Below, piece after piece: positions 17,952 to 26,413 of a DNA stretch of 64,000 nucleotides; within the stretch, counting starts at the first letter, position 1, and every line of letters begins with the position of its first letter. Under the pieces are notes generated by a model, which was not told the origin of the DNA, made no database searches, and saw only the letters and a list, made by a program, of their open reading frames with translations. Both the position numbers and the translations under genes were made by a program. The stretch covers positions 3,554,501 through 3,618,500 of the forward strand of contig NZ_CP085530.1 of assembly GCF_020616155.1 (NCBI RefSeq). The letters run 5' to 3'. This DNA is from Vogesella sp. XCS3. GTDB taxonomy: Bacteria; Pseudomonadota; Gammaproteobacteria; Burkholderiales; Chromobacteriaceae.

Positions 17952-18596
17952 TTGGAAGAACTCAACCTGATCCAGAAGATTTCCGTATACGCACTGCCGG
18001 TATTGTTTGCCATTACCCTGCACGAAGCCGCGCACGCCTACGTGGCCAAGTACTGGGGCGACAACACCGCCTACAATCTGGGCCGCGTATCGCTGAACCC
18101 GCTGCGCCACATCGACCTGGTGGGCACCATCCTGCTGCCACTGATGTGCCTGGCGGTAGGCGGTTTCCTGTTTGGCTGGGCCAAGCCGGTGCCGGTGCGC
18201 TTTGGCAACCTGCGCAATGTGCGCGCCGGCATGCGCTGGGTAGCGGCTGCCGGCCCGCTGGCCAACTTTGCCATGGCAGTGCTGTGGGTACTGCTATTCA
18301 AGCTGGCCGTGGTGATGAACAACAGCTACAGCGAGCCGCTGGCGCTGATGAGCCAGGCCGGTATCGGCATTAATGTGGTGCTGATGGTGCTGAACCTGAT
18401 GCCGCTGCTGCCGCTGGATGGTGGCCGTATCGTGGAAAGCCTGCTGCCGCCGGGCCTGGCGTACCAGTATTCCCGCCTGGAGCCGTACGGCATGTGGATC
18501 CTGCTGGCGCTGGTATTTACCCGCACGCTGTCGCCCATCCTGAGTCCGTTTATCGAAATCGTACTGAACCTGCTCTACCTGCTGGTAAGAGCCTGA
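17952..18596 (+). CDS. Site-2 protease family (M50) membrane metalloprotease
   Basis: A 214-residue intramembrane zinc protease of the compact M50B class. The zinc motif HEAAH gives His24, Glu25 and His28 in the first membrane helix, and the third ligand motif LMPLLPLDGGR (Asp in DGGR) is near residue 155. About six membrane segments, no PDZ domain. A TTG start at 17952 is used because AAGGA lies at 17939-17943 and no later start keeps the first helix. Substrate unknown. Confidence 0.88.
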   Translation: MEELNLIQKISVYALPVLFAITLHEAAHAYVAKYWGDNTAYNLGRVSLNPLRHIDLVGTILLPLMCLAVGGFLFGWAKPVPVRFGNLRNVRAGMRWVAAAGPLANFAMAVLWVLLFKLAVVMNNSYSEPLALMSQAGIGINVVLMVLNLMPLLPLDGGRIVESLLPPGLAYQYSRLEPYGMWILLALVFTRTLSPILSPFIEIVLNLLYLLVRA

Positions 18597-18616
18597 CCTT
18601 TTTCTGAAAGCCATAC

Positions 18617-19813
18617 ATGTTTGCCAACCGTATCCTTTCCGGCATGCGCCCTACGGGCAGCCTGCACCTGGGCCACTACCACGGCGTGATCAAGAACTGG
18701 GTAGAGCTGCAGCACAGCCACGAATGCTTCTTCATGGTGGCCGACTGGCACGCGCTGACCACCAACTTTGACGACGTTTCCATCATCGGCAAGTCCATCA
18801 ACGAGATGGTCATCGACTGGTTGGCTTCCGGCGTAGACCCGGAAAAGTCCACCATCTTCGTGCAGTCCAAAGTGCCGCAGCACGCCGAGCTGCACCTGGC
18901 ACTGTCCATGGTGACACCGCTGGGCTGGCTGGAGCGCGTGCCCACCTACAAAGACCAGATGGACAAGCTCAGCCACAAGGACCTCACCACCTACGGCTTC
19001 CTGGGCTACCCGCTGCTGCAGGCCGCCGACATTCTGGTATACAAGGCCGGCCTGGTGCCGGTGGGCGAAGACCAGGTGCCGCACATCGAGCTGACCCGCG
19101 AAGTAGCGCGCCGCTTCAACCACATGTTCGGCCGCGAGCCAAACTTTGAAGAGCTGGCCAAGGCTGCCGTCAAAAAAATCGGCAAGGCCGGCAAACAGTT
19201 CGAGCAGCTGCGCACCGCCTACCTGCAGGACGGCAACGCCGAGTCGCTGGAAAAAGCGCGCGAGATCTTGGCGCAAAGCCAGAACCTGGGCGGCGCCGAC
19301 CGCGAGCGCCTGATGGGCTGGCTGGAAAACAAGGGCAAGATCATTCTGCCGGAGTGCGAGGCAAAGCTGACCGCCGCCTCCAAAATGCCGGGCCTGGACG
19401 GGCAGAAGATGTCCAAGTCCTACGGCAACACCATCACCATGCGCGAAGCGCCGGAGGCGGTAACCAAGAAAATCCGCGGCATGCCCACCGACCCGGCACG
19501 CGTGCGCCGCACCGACGCCGGCAACCCGAGCCGTTGCCCGGTATGGCAGCTGCACGAGGTATATAGCGACGGCACCACCAAAGAATGGGTGAAAGCCGGC
19601 TGTACCAGCGCCGGCATCGGTTGTCTGGACTGCAAGCAGCCGGTGATCGACGCCGTGGTGCGTGAGCAGCAGCCGATGTTCGAGCGCGCCGAAAAATACC
19701 TGAGCAACCCCAAGTTGGTGCAGGAGATTCTGGCCGAAGGCAACGCCCGTGCCGAGCAGGTGGCGCGCGCCACCATGAACGACGTGCGTCAGGCCATGGG
19801 GCTGGGCTACTAA
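18617..19813 (+). CDS. trpS: Tryptophan-tRNA ligase
   Basis: Class I aminoacyl-tRNA synthetase charging tRNA-Trp. The HIGH-like motif HLGH is at residues 17-20 and KMSKS at 264-268. The 398 residues exceed the ~334 of the E. coli enzyme; the extra length is partly an insertion after the catalytic core with GCTSAGIGCLDCKQP, seen in a subset of proteobacterial TrpS. Two Cys pairs in that insertion could bind metal. Follows the M50 gene by 20 nt. Confidence 0.96.
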   Translation: MFANRILSGMRPTGSLHLGHYHGVIKNWVELQHSHECFFMVADWHALTTNFDDVSIIGKSINEMVIDWLASGVDPEKSTIFVQSKVPQHAELHLALSMVTPLGWLERVPTYKDQMDKLSHKDLTTYGFLGYPLLQAADILVYKAGLVPVGEDQVPHIELTREVARRFNHMFGREPNFEELAKAAVKKIGKAGKQFEQLRTAYLQDGNAESLEKAREILAQSQNLGGADRERLMGWLENKGKIILPECEAKLTAASKMPGLDGQKMSKSYGNTITMREAPEAVTKKIRGMPTDPARVRRTDAGNPSRCPVWQLHEVYSDGTTKEWVKAGCTSAGIGCLDCKQPVIDAVVREQQPMFERAEKYLSNPKLVQEILAEGNARAEQVARATMNDVRQAMGLGY

Positions 19814-19821
19814 GCGCTAGC

Positions 19822-19855
19822 CAGGGTTGGCCGCAGCCACATGCGGCCAACCCTG
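19822..19855. terminator. Inverted pair of the GGTTGGCCGC motif after trpS
   Basis: CAGGGTTGGCCGCA (19822-19835) and its exact complement (19842-19855) form a 14-bp stem with a 6-nt loop. No T run follows, so it may or may not terminate. A second long inverted repeat (arms around CAAGGCCGCT and AGCGGCCTTG) follows at about 19864-19898. Confidence 0.6.
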
Positions 19856-20049
19856 TCACGCGACAAGGCCGCTACCGGCACACGCCGGCAGCGGCCTTGC
19901 CGCATTGTGCTTGCGAAACGGCTGGCCGAGTATGCCGCCACCTGCCGCGTGGCCAGGCAAGCTGGCGTACAATAGCGGCCCATGGCGTAGCACGCCTGTT
20001 TAACCCATGCACACCGTCTGCCACGCCCCGGCGGCAGACACGAGACACC

Positions 20050-20868
20050 ATGACCGACACCGACTTCCAGCTTACGCCCCCCGCCTTGCCCGCCAGCGTG
20101 CCCATCGCCCACGTTTTCGGCCAGCCGGTGCTGGAAGTGCCGCAAGACCTGTTTATCCCCCCCGACGCGCTGCAGCTGATTCTGGAAAGCTTCGAAGGCC
20201 CGCTCGACCTGCTGCTCTACCTTATCCGCAAGCAGAACCTGGACGTGCTCAACATCCCCATGGCTGAGGTTACCGCGCAGTACATGGGCTATATCGATGC
20301 CATGCGCGACGGCCGGCTGGAGCTGGCCGCCGAATACCTGCTGATGGCCGCGCTGCTGATCGAAATCAAATCGCGCCTGCTGCTGCCGCGCCCGCCGGTA
20401 GAAGGCGAAGACGACCCGGACGACCCGCGTGCCGAGCTGGTGCGCCGCCTGCTGGAGTACGAGCAAATGAAGCTGGCCGCGCTGGCGCTGGACAAGCTGC
20501 CGCAAGCCGACCGCGACTTTGCCTGGCTAGCCGTGCTGGTAGAGCAGTCTGCCGAGCAACGCCTGCCCGACGTCAGCCCGCTGGACCTGCGCCAGGCCTG
20601 GCTGGCCATCCTGTCGCGCGCCAAGCACAACCGCCACCACAAGGTAGAAAAAGACGAGCTATCGGTACGCGAGCAAATGAGCTGGATCCTGCGCTACCTG
20701 GACGGCCGCGACTACGTGGCGTTTGAAGAGCTGTTCGACATCCACAAAGGCGTCGCCCACCTGGTGGTGAACTTCATCGCCGTGCTGGAGCTGGTGAAAG
20801 AGGGCATGATCAAGGTCAGCCAGGACGAACCGTACCAGCCCATCTACGTGCGCCTCGCGCTGGTGTAG
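20050..20868 (+). CDS. scpA: Segregation and condensation protein A
   Basis: Kleisin subunit of the SMC-ScpAB condensin-like complex. The ATG at 20050 (MTDTDFQLTPP) gives 272 residues; the family block FEGPLDLLLYLIRKQNLDVLNIP begins near residue 50 and AAEYLLMAALLIEIKSRLLLP near residue 95. The open frame extends upstream into the inverted repeats but has no support there. scpB lies 1.1 kb downstream, separated by two unrelated small genes, instead of directly adjacent. Confidence 0.94.
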   Translation: MTDTDFQLTPPALPASVPIAHVFGQPVLEVPQDLFIPPDALQLILESFEGPLDLLLYLIRKQNLDVLNIPMAEVTAQYMGYIDAMRDGRLELAAEYLLMAALLIEIKSRLLLPRPPVEGEDDPDDPRAELVRRLLEYEQMKLAALALDKLPQADRDFAWLAVLVEQSAEQRLPDVSPLDLRQAWLAILSRAKHNRHHKVEKDELSVREQMSWILRYLDGRDYVAFEELFDIHKGVAHLVVNFIAVLELVKEGMIKVSQDEPYQPIYVRLALV

Positions 20869-20872
20869 CGAT

Positions 20873-20921
20873 AGATACCCCTCATCCGGATAAGGCAGCA
20901 TCGCATCCGGGGTATCTTCTT
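20873..20921 (+). terminator. Terminator after scpA
   Basis: AGATACCCC (20873-20881) pairs with GGGGTATCT (20909-20917) over a GC-rich inner hairpin, followed by a short T-rich stretch. A copy of GCGGCCAACC follows directly. Confidence 0.6.
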
Positions 20922-21024
20922 GCGGCCAACCTTACTGTTGCTGCCAATCACACCCATGGCGCTAACTATGGCAACGCCACGCGCACGCATTACTGAAGCA
21001 CTACCCACTCAAACGAAAGCCCCC

Positions 21025-21345
21025 ATGCGTACCTTTGCCCTGTTTGTTGTGACCGCGCTAGCCGAAATCATCGGTTGCTATTTGCCGTGGCTGTGGCTGA
21101 AGCAGGGCGCGTCGGCGTGGCTGCTGCTGCCGGCGGCGGCCAGCCTGGCGCTGTTTGCCTGGCTGCTCACGCTGCACCCGGATGCGTCCGGCCGCATTTA
21201 CGCCGCCTATGGCGGGGTGTACGTCAGCGTGGCGCTGCTGTGGTTGTGGGCGGTGGACGGCGTGCGGCCAACCCTGTGGGATGCCGCTGGCGTAGCACTA
21301 TGTCTGGCAGGGATGTTGGTGATCATGCTGGCGCCGCGTAGCTAG
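21025..21345 (+). CDS. YnfA/UPF0060 family membrane protein
   Basis: A 106-residue inner-membrane protein with four hydrophobic segments, starting [21 protein letters not shown], the hallmark start of the UPF0060/YnfA family. Members of this small family are distantly related to SMR multidrug transporters and some give mild efflux resistance; function here is not known. I use the ATG at 21025; a longer frame begins in the preceding repeat. Confidence 0.88.
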   Translation: MRTFALFVVTALAEIIGCYLPWLWLKQGASAWLLLPAAASLALFAWLLTLHPDASGRIYAAYGGVYVSVALLWLWAVDGVRPTLWDAAGVALCLAGMLVIMLAPRS

Positions 21346-21404
21346 CTTGCTAGCCCAAGTGGATAAACGCTACGATATCGATAAATGGCCAACAGGTGAC
21401 CATC

Positions 21405-21917
21405 ATGCGTATCGAAGCCGCCAGCGTGCTGCACAGCCATGCTTACCCCGCGTATTTCCAGCAGTGCCGCGCTGCCGGTTGCAGCCATTACCGCGATAGC
21501 GATGACAGCGCGGCGGTGTTTTACCAACGCGTGCTGGACCGAGCCGCCGGACGCCATCTGCCGCCAGGCGAGCTGCCTACCCAGACCTGGTTTGCGCTGG
21601 ACGCGCAGGGCGGCATTTTGGGCACCATCCGCCTGCGGCACGGATGCACGCCGTTCATTCTCGATCACAGCGGCCATATCGGTTACGAAGTGCACCCGGC
21701 AGCACGGGGGCGTGGCGTGGCCGGCAGCCTGCTGGCGTACGTGCAGCGCCACGGCGCACCGCAACTTGACGGCGGTTGGCTGATAACCTGCGACGATGAC
21801 AACGCCGCTTCGCAACGCGTGATCAGCCGCGCCGGTGGCGTGCTGCTCACCGCCACGGCGCAGGGGCCGGGCGAGGCGTGGCTGCGCTACTATCATTTGC
21901 CGTCGCGCAGGTATTGA
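21405..21917 (+). CDS. GNAT family N-acetyltransferase
   Basis: A 170-residue acyltransferase of the GNAT fold. The acetyl-CoA-binding loop reads EVHPAARGRGVAGSLL at about residues 93-110, and ISRAGG near the C-terminus fits motif B. AGGTGA at 21394-21399 places the start at the ATG 21405 rather than the GTG three codons earlier. Substrate unknown. It stands between ynfA and scpB with a copy of no repeat inside. Confidence 0.82.
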   Translation: MRIEAASVLHSHAYPAYFQQCRAAGCSHYRDSDDSAAVFYQRVLDRAAGRHLPPGELPTQTWFALDAQGGILGTIRLRHGCTPFILDHSGHIGYEVHPAARGRGVAGSLLAYVQRHGAPQLDGGWLITCDDDNAASQRVISRAGGVLLTATAQGPGEAWLRYYHLPSRRY

Positions 21918-21992
21918 AACAGCCGTACCGGCGGGCAAAAAATCGTGTAAAATCCGCGCCTTCCGTTCTGCTTTGCCCGTTTCGTGGCTGTC

Positions 21993-22583
21993 ATGTCCAC
22001 CATTACCGACCTCAATTACCTGAAGATCGTGCTGGAAACCGCCCTGCTTACCGCGCAGGAGCCGTTAACTGTGGGCCAGCTGAAAAAGCTGTTCACCGAA
22101 GACGTGAAAGCGGCCTTGATCAATGACATCCTGGACGAGGTGCAGCAAAACTGGAAAGGCCGCGGGGTAGAGCTGGTGAAACTGGCTTCCGGCTGGCGCT
22201 TTCGCGCTCGCGCCGAATTTACCCCGTACCTGGCACGGCTTACGCCGGAAAAGCCGCCGCGTTATTCGCGCGCGGTCATGGAAACACTGGCCATCATCGC
22301 CTATAAACAGCCGGTTACCCGTGGCGATATCGAAGCCATACGCGGTGTATCGGTGTCTACCAGTGTGATGCAGACCCTGCTGGAGCGGGGCTGGATCGAA
22401 GTCATCGGGCACAAGGACGTGCCCGGACGCCCGGGGCTATACGCCAGCACGCACAAGTTTCTCGACGACCTCGGGTTTCATACCCTGCGTGATTTGCCGC
22501 CTTTGGCCGAGCTGTCCACCCTGGTGGTCAGCGAGCCGGCGCCACCGGACGAAGAGCCCCTCGCTGATGAGGCGCCCCAATAA
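21993..22583 (+). CDS. scpB: Segregation and condensation protein B
   Basis: Winged-helix partner of ScpA in the SMC complex. About 196 residues from the ATG 21993 (a GTG three codons upstream is also open). Diagnostic blocks: [23 protein letters not shown] near 92-114 and [15 protein letters not shown] near 137-151. C-terminal tail is acidic and proline-rich, as usual. It is followed by rluB after about 100 nt, a common scpB-rluB order. Confidence 0.95.
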   Translation: MSTITDLNYLKIVLETALLTAQEPLTVGQLKKLFTEDVKAALINDILDEVQQNWKGRGVELVKLASGWRFRARAEFTPYLARLTPEKPPRYSRAVMETLAIIAYKQPVTRGDIEAIRGVSVSTSVMQTLLERGWIEVIGHKDVPGRPGLYASTHKFLDDLGFHTLRDLPPLAELSTLVVSEPAPPDEEPLADEAPQ

Positions 22584-22684
22584 GCGCATCGCCCACACCG
22601 GCCCCGCCGGGCAAGGCCATGCCGGGAAGGTAGTACTCAGCCTGCGCACGCAGCTGCCTTCCGCACAGCTAAACAGGAAACACC

Positions 22685-23953
22685 ATGTCTAAAGGACAAC
22701 GCAATACCTCCCGCCAACCCGTGGCCCGCGTACGCGGCCAGGAAAGCGGCCAACCTCGCCAGCCCGATATGGGCCGCAGCGGTGGCGGCAGCAAGCCGTC
22801 CGGCCGTGGCAAACCCACCGGCAGCTTTCTGACCCCGCGCAACGCCCCGGCTGCGCCGCAGGGCAAACCGGCACCGGCTGCGCGCCGTGAAGCCGCGCCG
22901 ATCAACCCGGAAGGCCGTCGCGCCCCGGTAAACTACGATACCCGCCGCGCCGCGCCCGTACGTGGCGAGGCCGCGCTGCAGCACGAGCGCCGCTTTGGCA
23001 ATAAAAACGCCGCCATGCCGGCTACCGATGCACCGCAGCCGGAATTCGGCAAGGCCCGCCGCGAAGGCCCGGCCCCGAAAGTACAGCGTGCCAAGAAGCT
23101 GGCACTGCGTGCTCCTAAGCAGGAAATCGTCGACCGCTCCGCCCGCCTGCGCGAAACCCGCGTGGACTACAGCAAGATCGAGCCGATCCGCCTGCAAAAA
23201 GCGTTGGCCGCATCCGGTGTGGGCTCGCGCCGTGAAATGGAAGAGTGGATCGAAGCCGGCTTTATCACGGTAAACGGTAAAAAAGCCGCGCTGGGCGACA
23301 AGGTTGGCCCGCAAGACCGCGTCACTGCCAAAGGCAACCCGATCAAGCTGAAGTGGGCCGACCGCCTGCCACGCGTGATCATGTACCACAAGCAGGAAGG
23401 CGAAATCGTTACCCGTGACGACCCGGAAGGCCGCGTCACCGTGTTCGACCGCCTGCCGCAAGCCAAATCCAGCCGTTGGGTAGCTATTGGTCGCCTGGAC
23501 GTGAACACCTCCGGCCTGCTGCTGATTACCACCAGCGGCGAGCTGGCCAACCGCATGATGCACCCTAGCTTCGAGTTCGACCGCGAGTACTCGGTACGCG
23601 TGCTGGGCGAGCTGACCCGCGAGCAGATGCAGGAAATGACCAAAGGCGTGGAGCTGGAAGACGGCCCGGCAGTGTTCCAGCGCGTTAGCGAAAAAGGTGG
23701 CGCGGAAGAGGGCGCCAACCGCTGGTACAACGTGGTGATCCGCGAAGGCCGTAACCGCGAAGTGCGCCGCATGTTCGAACACTTCGGCCTTACCGTCAGC
23801 CGCCTGATCCGCGTGCGTTTTGGTAACATCGGCTTGCCTCCGCGCCTGAAGCGTGGCCAGTACTACGAGCTGAACGAGGCGGAAGTGGCAGCGGTAATGA
23901 AATGGGCGGGCCTGACGGCGACCGGCCAGGCCAAAACCGGCAAGCGCGACTAG
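22685..23953 (+). CDS. rluB: 23S rRNA pseudouridine(2605) synthase
   Basis: Pseudouridine synthase of the RsuA/RluB family. A basic, low-complexity N-terminal extension (residues 1-155, rich in Arg, Pro, Ala, Gly) precedes an S4 RNA-binding domain (about 160-220, RLQKALAASGVGSRREMEEW) and the catalytic domain, with GRLDVNTSGLLL at about 270 carrying the catalytic Asp. Total 422 residues; long N-terminal tails are common in betaproteobacterial RluB. AGGAAA upstream supports the ATG. A copy of GCGGCCAACC lies inside the tail coding sequence. Confidence 0.94.
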   Translation: MSKGQRNTSRQPVARVRGQESGQPRQPDMGRSGGGSKPSGRGKPTGSFLTPRNAPAAPQGKPAPAARREAAPINPEGRRAPVNYDTRRAAPVRGEAALQHERRFGNKNAAMPATDAPQPEFGKARREGPAPKVQRAKKLALRAPKQEIVDRSARLRETRVDYSKIEPIRLQKALAASGVGSRREMEEWIEAGFITVNGKKAALGDKVGPQDRVTAKGNPIKLKWADRLPRVIMYHKQEGEIVTRDDPEGRVTVFDRLPQAKSSRWVAIGRLDVNTSGLLLITTSGELANRMMHPSFEFDREYSVRVLGELTREQMQEMTKGVELEDGPAVFQRVSEKGGAEEGANRWYNVVIREGRNREVRRMFEHFGLTVSRLIRVRFGNIGLPPRLKRGQYYELNEAEVAAVMKWAGLTATGQAKTGKRD

Positions 23954-23967
23954 ACATCACGCTGATA

Positions 23968-24000
23968 ACGCCTCCGCTGTTGCGGGGGCGTTTTGTTTTT
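23968..24000 (+). terminator. Terminator after rluB
   Basis: ACGCCTCCGC (23968-23977), loop TGTT, GCGGGGGCGT (23982-23991), then TTTGTTTTT. Strong intrinsic terminator. Confidence 0.9.
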
Positions 24001-24014
24001 GTAACGAGGTAACC

Positions 24015-24575
24015 ATGAGCAAGGCCTTTACCCGAGAGCAGGACGAAGACGCCGACGACGATCTGCCGGCAGAGCAGCGCCTGCCTGCGTCAACCAAGAA
24101 CTACATTACCCCCGCCGGCTGGGAGCGGTTGCGCCAGGAGCTGAACCAGCTGGTGAAGCACGAGCGCCCGCACATGACCCAGGTGGTGAACTGGGCGGCC
24201 AGCAACGGCGACCGTTCGGAAAACGGCGATTACCTGTACGGCAAGCGCCGGCTGCGCGAGATCGACCGCCGCATCCGCTTTCTGACCAAACGGCTGGAAA
24301 TCGCCGAAGTGGTGGACCCGGAGCGGCGCGAAGCCTGCGACCAGGTATTCTTTGCTGCCACGGTGGACATCCTGCGCGGCAACGGCAACGAGCAGACGCT
24401 GAGCATTGTCGGCGTGGACGAGATCGACCTGTCGCGCGGCCATATCAGCTGGATTTCGCCGATCGCCCGCGTGCTGCTGAAGGCACGAGAAGGGGACACC
24501 GTGTATTTCCGTGGCCCGGATGGCGAGGAAGAGATCGAGATTCTGGCGGTGCGCTATCAGCGCATCGGGGATTAA
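24015..24575 (+). CDS. greB: Transcription elongation factor GreB
   Basis: Rescues backtracked RNA polymerase by promoting transcript cleavage. After an acidic start (residues 10-25), the N-terminal coiled coil carries the Gre signature ITPAGWERLRQELNQL and, near the tip, the acidic pair in NGDRSENGDY; the FKBP-like C-terminal domain follows. The GDY-YGKRRLREID form is typical of GreB rather than GreA. 186 residues. ACGAGG upstream supports the ATG at 24015. Confidence 0.95.
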   Translation: MSKAFTREQDEDADDDLPAEQRLPASTKNYITPAGWERLRQELNQLVKHERPHMTQVVNWAASNGDRSENGDYLYGKRRLREIDRRIRFLTKRLEIAEVVDPERREACDQVFFAATVDILRGNGNEQTLSIVGVDEIDLSRGHISWISPIARVLLKAREGDTVYFRGPDGEEEIEILAVRYQRIGD

Positions 24576-24644
24576 GGCTGTCTATTGTATGCAGTAGTGG
24601 GAGTCGTGCAGGGTGGCTGGCGCGGTAGCCAGCGGGTTGGCCGC

Positions 24645-25082
24645 TCAGGTTTGCGGGCGGGCCATGACCTGGTTTACCTTCAGCCAGCCTTCGGTGGCTT
24701 GCTGGCCGGCTTCGCCAAAGGCCTGCAGCAGCAGGCGCGCCTGCTCGCGATGCAGGGCTTCTTCCAGCTTGCGGCCTTCTTCGGTCAGGCGCAGTTCTTT
24801 CACGCGCTTGTCGTGCTCGGCGGTGCCGGCTTCTACCAGATCCATTTCCATCAGCTGGCGTAACGGAATATTGATGGCCTGTTTGGTCACGCCCAGACAG
24901 GCCAGCAGGTCTTTTACCGACAGCCCGGGGTGTAGCGCCACAAAAAACAGGATGCGGTGGTGCACGCGTGCCAGGCCGCGTTTGGCCAGCATTTCGTCCG
25001 GCTTGTCGGTAAAGGCCTGATAGGCATGAAAAAACGCCTTCATCGCATCGCGTAACAATGTGTTTGTGGGGGTGGAATTCAT
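24645..25082 (-). CDS. MarR family transcriptional regulator
   Basis: A 145-residue winged-helix regulator. The recognition region LSVKDLLACLGVTKQAINIPLRQLMEMDLVE and the wing with DKRVKELRLTEEG are typical of MarR. The ATG at 25080-25082 is chosen; a longer TTG-started frame would run into the operator. It is divergent from an aminotransferase gene, and a near-perfect palindrome lies between them (25111-25131), so it very likely controls itself and that gene. The inducer is unknown. Confidence 0.88.
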   Translation of the reverse strand: MNSTPTNTLLRDAMKAFFHAYQAFTDKPDEMLAKRGLARVHHRILFFVALHPGLSVKDLLACLGVTKQAINIPLRQLMEMDLVEAGTAEHDKRVKELRLTEEGRKLEEALHREQARLLLQAFGEAGQQATEGWLKVNQVMARPQT

Positions 25083-25110
25083 GTTGACGTGCTCGTCACA
25101 AAGCGTTAAT

Positions 25111-25131
25111 TTGGTCAAACAATTTGACTAA
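25111..25131. promoter_or_regulatory. Candidate MarR operator
   Basis: Half-sites TTGGTCAAA (25111-25119) and TTTGACTAA (25123-25131), 3 nt apart, match as an inverted repeat at 8 of 9 positions. It sits in the 79-nt gap between the divergent marR and aminotransferase genes, where MarR-type operators usually lie. Confidence 0.7.
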
Positions 25132-25161
25132 AAACAATACGTGTCTGCCAAGGAGAGTAAC

Positions 25162-26313
25162 ATGTTTTCAGAACGCATCGAACGCCTGTCCGGCTCGCTG
25201 ATCCGCGAGATTCTCGCCGCTGCACAGCGCCCGGAGGTGATTTCGTTTGCCGGTGGCCTGCCTGCGGCAGACTGTTTGCCCAAGCTGGATTTCAGTGGCG
25301 TACCGCCACATCTGGCGCAGTACGGCACCAGCGAAGGCGAGCCGGAATTCCGCGCCGCCATCGTACAGGAGCTGGCGCGTATCGGCCTGGATATCGATGC
25401 TTCGCAGGTGTTGGTGCTGTCCGGTAGCCAGCAGGCGCTGGATCTGGCAGCCAAGCTGTTCATCGATCCGCACACCCCGGTGATTACCGAAGGCCCGACT
25501 TACCTGGCTGCACTGCAGGTATTCAAGCTGTTTGGCGCCGACATTACTACCGTACAACAAGAGCAGGGCCAGCTGCCGCCAGCCAAGCTGGCCGAGGCGA
25601 TTGCCGCCAGCCAGGCCAAACTGGCCTACCTGATTCCGTCGTTCCAGAACCCGTCTGGTGCGTGCTATAGCGAAGAAACCCGCCGCGGCCTGGCCGAGGT
25701 GATTGATGCGGCCAACATGCCGGTGATCGAGGATGACCCGTACCGCGCGTTGTCTTACGATGGCGAAGCCCCGCGCCCACTGGTAACGCACCTGAAAAAA
25801 GCGCCGTGGATCTACTGTGGTTCCTTCTCCAAAACGCTGGCGCCAGGCCTGCGTATCGGTTACATGGTGGCTTCGCCCGAGCTGATGCCTTACCTGCTGA
25901 AGCTGAAACAGGCTGCCGACCTGCACACCAACCGCCTGGGCCAGTGGTTCAACACCCAGTGGCTGAACAGCGGCGACTACGTTGGCCACCTCAAAGAGCT
26001 GCAGCAAAGCTACAAGGTTGGCCGCGACGCCATGCAAACCGCGCTGGAAACCCACTTTGCCGACCTGGCCGACTGGCTGGTACCGCAAGGTGGCCTGTTC
26101 TTCTGGCTCAAACTGAAGCAGCCACGCGACACTCGCCCGCTGCTGAAAGTGGCGCTGGAAGAAAATAATGTGGCCTTCATGCCGGGCGAGGCGTTTTACT
26201 CCCAGCCGGAAGAAGGTATCGGCCACCTGCGCCTGAACTTCAGCCACGCCTCGCCAGAGCGCATCGAAGAAGGCATCAAGCGCCTGGCTGGCGTGATTCG
26301 CGCCGCGCAGTAA
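25162..26313 (+). CDS. PLP-dependent aminotransferase (class I/II, LysN/2-aminoadipate type)
   Basis: Fold-type I aminotransferase of 383 residues, resembling the stand-alone enzymes related to MocR/GntR aminotransferase domains, such as 2-aminoadipate or multisubstrate transaminases. Visible motifs: the substrate-side block VISFAGGLPA near 26-36, SGSQQALDL near 90, the Asp region VIEDDPYRAL near 188, and the PLP lysine in GSFSKTLAPGLRIGY near 221-235. AAGGAGA (25149-25155) supports the ATG 25162 over the GTG at 25141. Specificity cannot be read from sequence. Probably repressed by the divergent MarR protein. Confidence 0.88.
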   Translation: MFSERIERLSGSLIREILAAAQRPEVISFAGGLPAADCLPKLDFSGVPPHLAQYGTSEGEPEFRAAIVQELARIGLDIDASQVLVLSGSQQALDLAAKLFIDPHTPVITEGPTYLAALQVFKLFGADITTVQQEQGQLPPAKLAEAIAASQAKLAYLIPSFQNPSGACYSEETRRGLAEVIDAANMPVIEDDPYRALSYDGEAPRPLVTHLKKAPWIYCGSFSKTLAPGLRIGYMVASPELMPYLLKLKQAADLHTNRLGQWFNTQWLNSGDYVGHLKELQQSYKVGRDAMQTALETHFADLADWLVPQGGLFFWLKLKQPRDTRPLLKVALEENNVAFMPGEAFYSQPEEGIGHLRLNFSHASPERIEEGIKRLAGVIRAAQ

Positions 26314-26357
26314 GTATTGGGCAGGGTTGGTTGCGGCCAACCTTGGCTGGTAAAGAC

Positions 26358-26389
26358 ACAAGGCCGCCAGGCATGCCTGGCGGCCTTGT
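26358..26389. terminator. Bidirectional terminator between aminotransferase and oxyR
   Basis: A perfect palindrome with 16-bp arms starting ACAAGGCCGCCAGGCA, lying between the convergent aminotransferase and oxyR genes. Just before it (26325-26342) is a copy of the GGTTGGCCGC motif in an imperfect inverted pair. Confidence 0.7.
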
Positions 26390-26413
26390 TGCATCTGAGC
26401 CTGCGGGTGCGAT

